Below are positions 60,511-64,000 of a DNA stretch of 64,000 bases, piece after piece. Under the pieces are notes generated by a model. That model did not search any database and was not told where the DNA came from. It was given only the letters and a program-made list of their open reading frames with translations. The position numbers were made by a program, and so were the translations under genes. Source of the DNA: Amphiura filiformis (lineage: Eukaryota > Echinodermata > Ophiuroidea > Amphilepidida > Amphiuridae); NCBI RefSeq assembly GCF_039555335.1, contig NC_092628.1:80564315-80628314 (forward strand). Reading direction: 5' to 3'. Numbering within the stretch: the stretch's first letter is position 1; each line of letters starts with the position of its first letter.

Positions 60511-61177
60511 CAATGATGCATTGACCCACAACTCTGGCGGAAATTCGTTGCCACACCAGCACGTTCTGGTGTTAAAAGCACGCAATCGAAGCTAAATATG
60601 TGTGATAGTTCCGTATTATTTTGTATAATAGTTACAAATGCACATTCAGATTACACTTGCCCCTTCCCCACCCCCCATTTTCCAATGTTGGGAGACTGTA
60701 ATGTAGAAATGATGACGATTTTGTCCAAATCAACATTGCAATAGGGGAGCGGGGAAGGATGTTGGCCAATTAACGCTCAGGTGTGGGAACATTTTTCGCC
60801 AAGGTTGCAGATAATGCCACTTTGTGTAATTGCTAGCCTGCTTTGCTAGATACATAAGGAAATTTTCGCTGATGAGGCCACAAATGGATCACAATATAGT
60901 TTTATGGACAACCTTACTAGATTATTCAAACTAATAATTAAGTAAGCATAAACCAGACACATACTTTCCCTTGGAAAACTTAAGTCTTACAAAATTTAAT
61001 ATCCTGTTGAAATTAAATTAAAAAATGAATCATACCATACTACATTATCATAATACTGCACCAATAAGTATCCGAACACTTAAAACAAAGGCCATTTCTT
61101 AATGACACTATCACAAATAAGTCAATAGATAGAGAATTTTGTTCTGCATATTTTGATACTTTATACAAAGTTAATTT
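60511..61177. other. Non-coding, no supported gene
   Basis: An AGGGGAGCGGGGAAGGATGT word near 60742-60761 resembles the end of the element at 48210-49223 but lacks a partner. Confidence 0.4.
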
Positions 61178-61935
61178 GTGGTGCGCTGAAATTTGACCAT
61201 GCCACGCCGTGCTTACAACAACTGCACTGGCTACCTGTCAAAGACCGTATAACATTTAAGATCATTGTTCTCGTCTATAAGTGCCTCCATGGAGCTGCGC
61301 CCGACTATGTAGCATCTTGCCTGACTCTGTACCAGCCGCTACGAGTTAGTCTTCGTTCAGCTTCTGACATCACCCGGCTATCTGAATGCACTCCTACTAA
61401 AACACTCATATCTGCTCATAACCGGACTTTCACATATATATATCGCTTTGCTTTACTTCATTTTGGAAAGTCTCTCTCTAAGACATCAGACTCCATGAAT
61501 CTTTGGACTCATTCAAAAGATGTGATCTTACAGACTTTATAAATCATCATTTACATTGCACCATAATTATTTGATTCATGTTGCATATCTCTATCCTTAT
61601 TGTTATGCTTCACTGTTAGGATGGTTGTAAATGTTGTATATGCTGCACATGTGTGTCTTCTTGTGCATTGTTTTTCAATTTCCTTAGTGCTGCTCGTTAC
61701 AAGTGATCATTCGTTTCATAGTTACTTGTCAATTGTTGCACTGTTTTGTAAACAGCTTTTCTGACTCTGAACATGTATGGTTTTTAACTCTGAATAATTT
61801 TCTTGCTTTTTCTTTTCTTTTGCCAGTGCTTATTAAGTTATATCATCTTTTTAAGCGTTTTATTAGTTTACACTATATAAATACATTTTGTGATGACTGG
61901 CTCATTGTTTAGTTACAAATCTTAATCTTAATCAA
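61178..61935 (+). pseudogene. 5'-truncated LINE (CR1/L2-like) 3' fragment
   Basis: From about 61180 a frame reads KFDHATPCLQQLHWLPVKDR and then YKCLHGAAPDYVASCL, the conserved tail after the reverse transcriptase of CR1/L2-type LINEs, ending at TAA 61540-61542. About 390 bp of 3' UTR follow, closing with AATCTT repeats at 61918-61933. 5' truncation and a short-repeat tail are typical of LINE integration. The coding part is intact in frame but lacks the RT core. Confidence 0.87.
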
Positions 61936-62694
61936 AAATTGTATGTTTATATTTGCAATTGCAATCAAACATCTGAGGATTCTAAATGATAGAGTGATGC
62001 ACGAAATAATACAGCAAGAATTATTTTGATTACCTCGATATTAAGTTGAAAATGTATATTCATACATACATACAATATTACTTGAACGAAATATTTGATT
62101 AAAACTTAAATTCAGGTTGAAAATCAGTCACTGATAATATCTCTTTAATAAACTGTGGTGCTAAAATCTTGAATTTCAGCCAATTTGTCATGTCACATAT
62201 AAGTCATTAGGCCAAATTAAAAAAAAAATGCATGTTTAGCGTCCAGGCTTTTGAAAAATAAGAAAGGAGGCCGGGGCTTTTTTTTTGGTGGAAACCCTAT
62301 TTGGTTCACTTTTGCATACACAACGATACCTGGAAAAAAAGGAGGAGGAATGTTTTATTTTGTTTTGTTTGTTTTTCTGGTAGGTTTAGGCCCCTATACT
62401 GATCACAAAACTTTCCTGAAGTGCTATAGAACTTAATCAAACATCTTCATTAAAAAGTTATAACTGAAATTTTAGAAAATAAAAGAAAATTTAAGAATCT
62501 TCAAAAAAGGAAGCAGGAAGGGACGATCAACATGTTTGTTTGTTTTTACTCGGCCTTAAGCCATACTGTACGTCCCCAGAAGTACACAAGATATCTAGCC
62601 ACATCTATTTTTAACTAACATAATTCACTTTTCGCAAGTACTATCCAACACTGATCTTATAGTTATACCTTGCCAAGATATATTGTAGGGCACT
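61936..62694. other. Non-coding, no gene seen
   Basis: No feature recognised. Confidence 0.4.
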
Positions 62695-63012
62695 TGGAAT
62701 AACGGTTAAAGCAGTATTCAGACTTTTTATTATGCGTACAATATTGTATGCAACATATCTCGTTGTTTAATCTATTGCCATTCTATTTCCAGTAATGTTT
62801 AAGTTCTAACGAATGTTTGATGGCGTAAAATCGATAATATATTTCTACTAGATATTACATGTAACATATTATCGATTTTTTAGTCATCAAACATTCGTTA
62901 GAACTTAAACATTACTGAAATGGAATGGCAATAGATTAAATAACGTACATTGTACATACAATATTGTACGTACAATACTCAGAGTCTGTGGAGCGCTTAA
63001 CAGTTATCCAAT
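62695..63012. mobile_element. Near-full-length foldback element, about 318 bp
   Basis: TTGGAATAACGGTTAA at the left faces TTAACAGTTATCCAA at the right. The central arms (TAATGTTTAAGTTCTAACGA, then ATGTTTGATG, against their complement at about 62886-62916) are almost perfect, as are AATCGATAATAT/ATATTATCGATT around the loop. GTACAATATTGTA palindromes lie in both arms. Confidence 0.9.
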
Positions 63013-63178
63013 CCAAAATAATCAATGAATTTTGTTATTAGAGAAATTACAATTATGCATTGTCAGTAATAAATTGAATTTATTGATATATTGGTTAATT
63101 TACTGTCACCTTATTATGACCTGTTTTAACAATACCACATTCATCCAAGTAACATTGCCTGATCACCTCAGACACTTA

Positions 63179-63540
63179 AGGGTGGTCTTATTAACCCTGG
63201 AATTATGGAAACTTGTGGGCCTCAGACCTGCTAAATTGTTGGTCTTAATATAAAAGTATACATTTTTAGAATGGCAAAGACTTGATGAGTTCATCTTTGG
63301 GGTCAAATTTGGACCAAAATGCTCATTTTTGGAGACAATTTTTTGGCTCAATTTTTTTGGTCAACGTAACAAAAATATTGATAAAAATATCTAGGAAACA
63401 TTTTTTAATTTTTTTTTGAATTTTGACCAACTTTGAGAAATTTGCACCAACAGTGGTCAAAAAATGCTCAATATCAAAAAATTCATGAAAAAGCCTGATT
63501 TTCACCCAAATTTAAAATATTTTTGGTGAAGTTGGATGTA
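63179..63540. mobile_element. TTAA-type MITE, partial copy 2 of the 50270-50633 family
   Basis: TTAA followed by GGGTGGTCTTATTAACCCTG matches the complement of the right end of 50270-50633, and the similarity continues through the interior in opposite orientation. The far inverted end is missing; similarity fades near 63540. Confidence 0.85.
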
Positions 63541-64000
63541 GAACAAAGCTACAATTCATTTAAAAATAGAAGTAGAAACTTGTAATAAATGTTGCAGCCA
63601 TCATATATCCACTGCAATATAATGCCAACATGATTTCCTGCCATAGGCTATTTCTTACCCAATTCCAAACCTGGCCCACACTCTGTGTAACTGTGGGTAC
63701 TCAGCATGTCTGAAATTTGGCAAAATATGGGGTGATTTCTACTGAAGAACAGCAATTCCCGAAGCACACATAAAAAGGGTCATTTTTATTGTAAAAAAGG
63801 GTGTTCTTCACTTATAAATTAAATGTGCATGTATTCAATTATTCAACATGCCTTTAATATTGCTAGAAATTCTTATTTTGGGAAACAAAAATGTGCAATC
63901 CTTAGTCACTTTAGGGACTTGTGACTTGTCATATGTTTTTAAAAAAAATATTTTTTGCTTGTTTTTGTTTTTACCCCTATAGGGGAAGACGTTTTGCAGG
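63541..64000. other. Right edge, no gene seen
   Basis: No feature recognised. Confidence 0.4.

Noticed and set aside
60494..60575. Minus-strand open segment reading VWQRISARVVGQ, followed by a GT
   Set aside because: It does not continue the Rab frame and carries no switch I or P-loop residues. The acceptor side is poor, and it adjoins a local duplication.

Overview
This is an AT-rich, intron-rich animal genome segment, not a prokaryotic one. Coding sequence is confined to short exons with GT/AG borders, separated by introns of 1 to 14 kb, and most of the rest is repeats. The number and style of small inverted-repeat elements, the CR1/L2-like LINE remnants and the frequent TACATGTA words fit a marine invertebrate, perhaps an echinoderm, hemichordate or lancelet. 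That placement is an impression and was not tested.

Three genes are supported, all on the minus strand. (1) At 2524-6452, a two-exon gene encodes a roughly 910-residue Gln/Asn/Ser-rich protein that I cannot assign to a family. It has a tandem 39-residue repeat and a charged C-terminal helix. (2) At 10219-30226, four exons with matching phases encode the first 430 residues of a Ser/Arg-rich coiled-coil protein. Its 3' end was not found, and its first intron is about 14 kb. (3) At 51796-59256, five exons encode the C-terminal two thirds of a Rab-family small GTPase. It has the DTAGQ, NKCD and ETSAK boxes and a terminal Cys-Ser-Cys prenylation motif. The exon or exons carrying the P-loop were not found and may lie beyond the right edge.

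The remaining sequence is a dense mosaic of non-autonomous DNA elements. About thirty inverted-repeat elements can be delimited, many to the base by their target duplications: TA (Tc1/mariner-like), TTAA (piggyBac-like), 8 bp (hAT-like), and 5 to 9 bp of unclear class. Notable cases are a hAT-like element with a perfect 8-bp duplication inside a dead LINE reverse transcriptase (38831-39212), two foldback elements sharing a single TA (55422-55911), a 1-kb element with long inverted ends and repeated GCGAAC motifs (48210-49223), and a minisatellite whose every unit can form a hairpin (40433-41146) with related motifs at two other loci.

By region: 0-10 kb holds gene 1 and four inverted-repeat elements. 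10-30 kb is gene 2 with repeat-filled introns. 30-42 kb is a repeat nest containing foldbacks, long direct and inverted duplications, a LINE and the minisatellite. 42-51 kb is intergenic with many small elements. 51-59 kb is the Rab gene. 59-64 kb holds a LINE 3' fragment and more foldbacks. I see no convincing tRNA or rRNA genes, no CRISPR array and no intact transposase. The three genes have no evident shared function.
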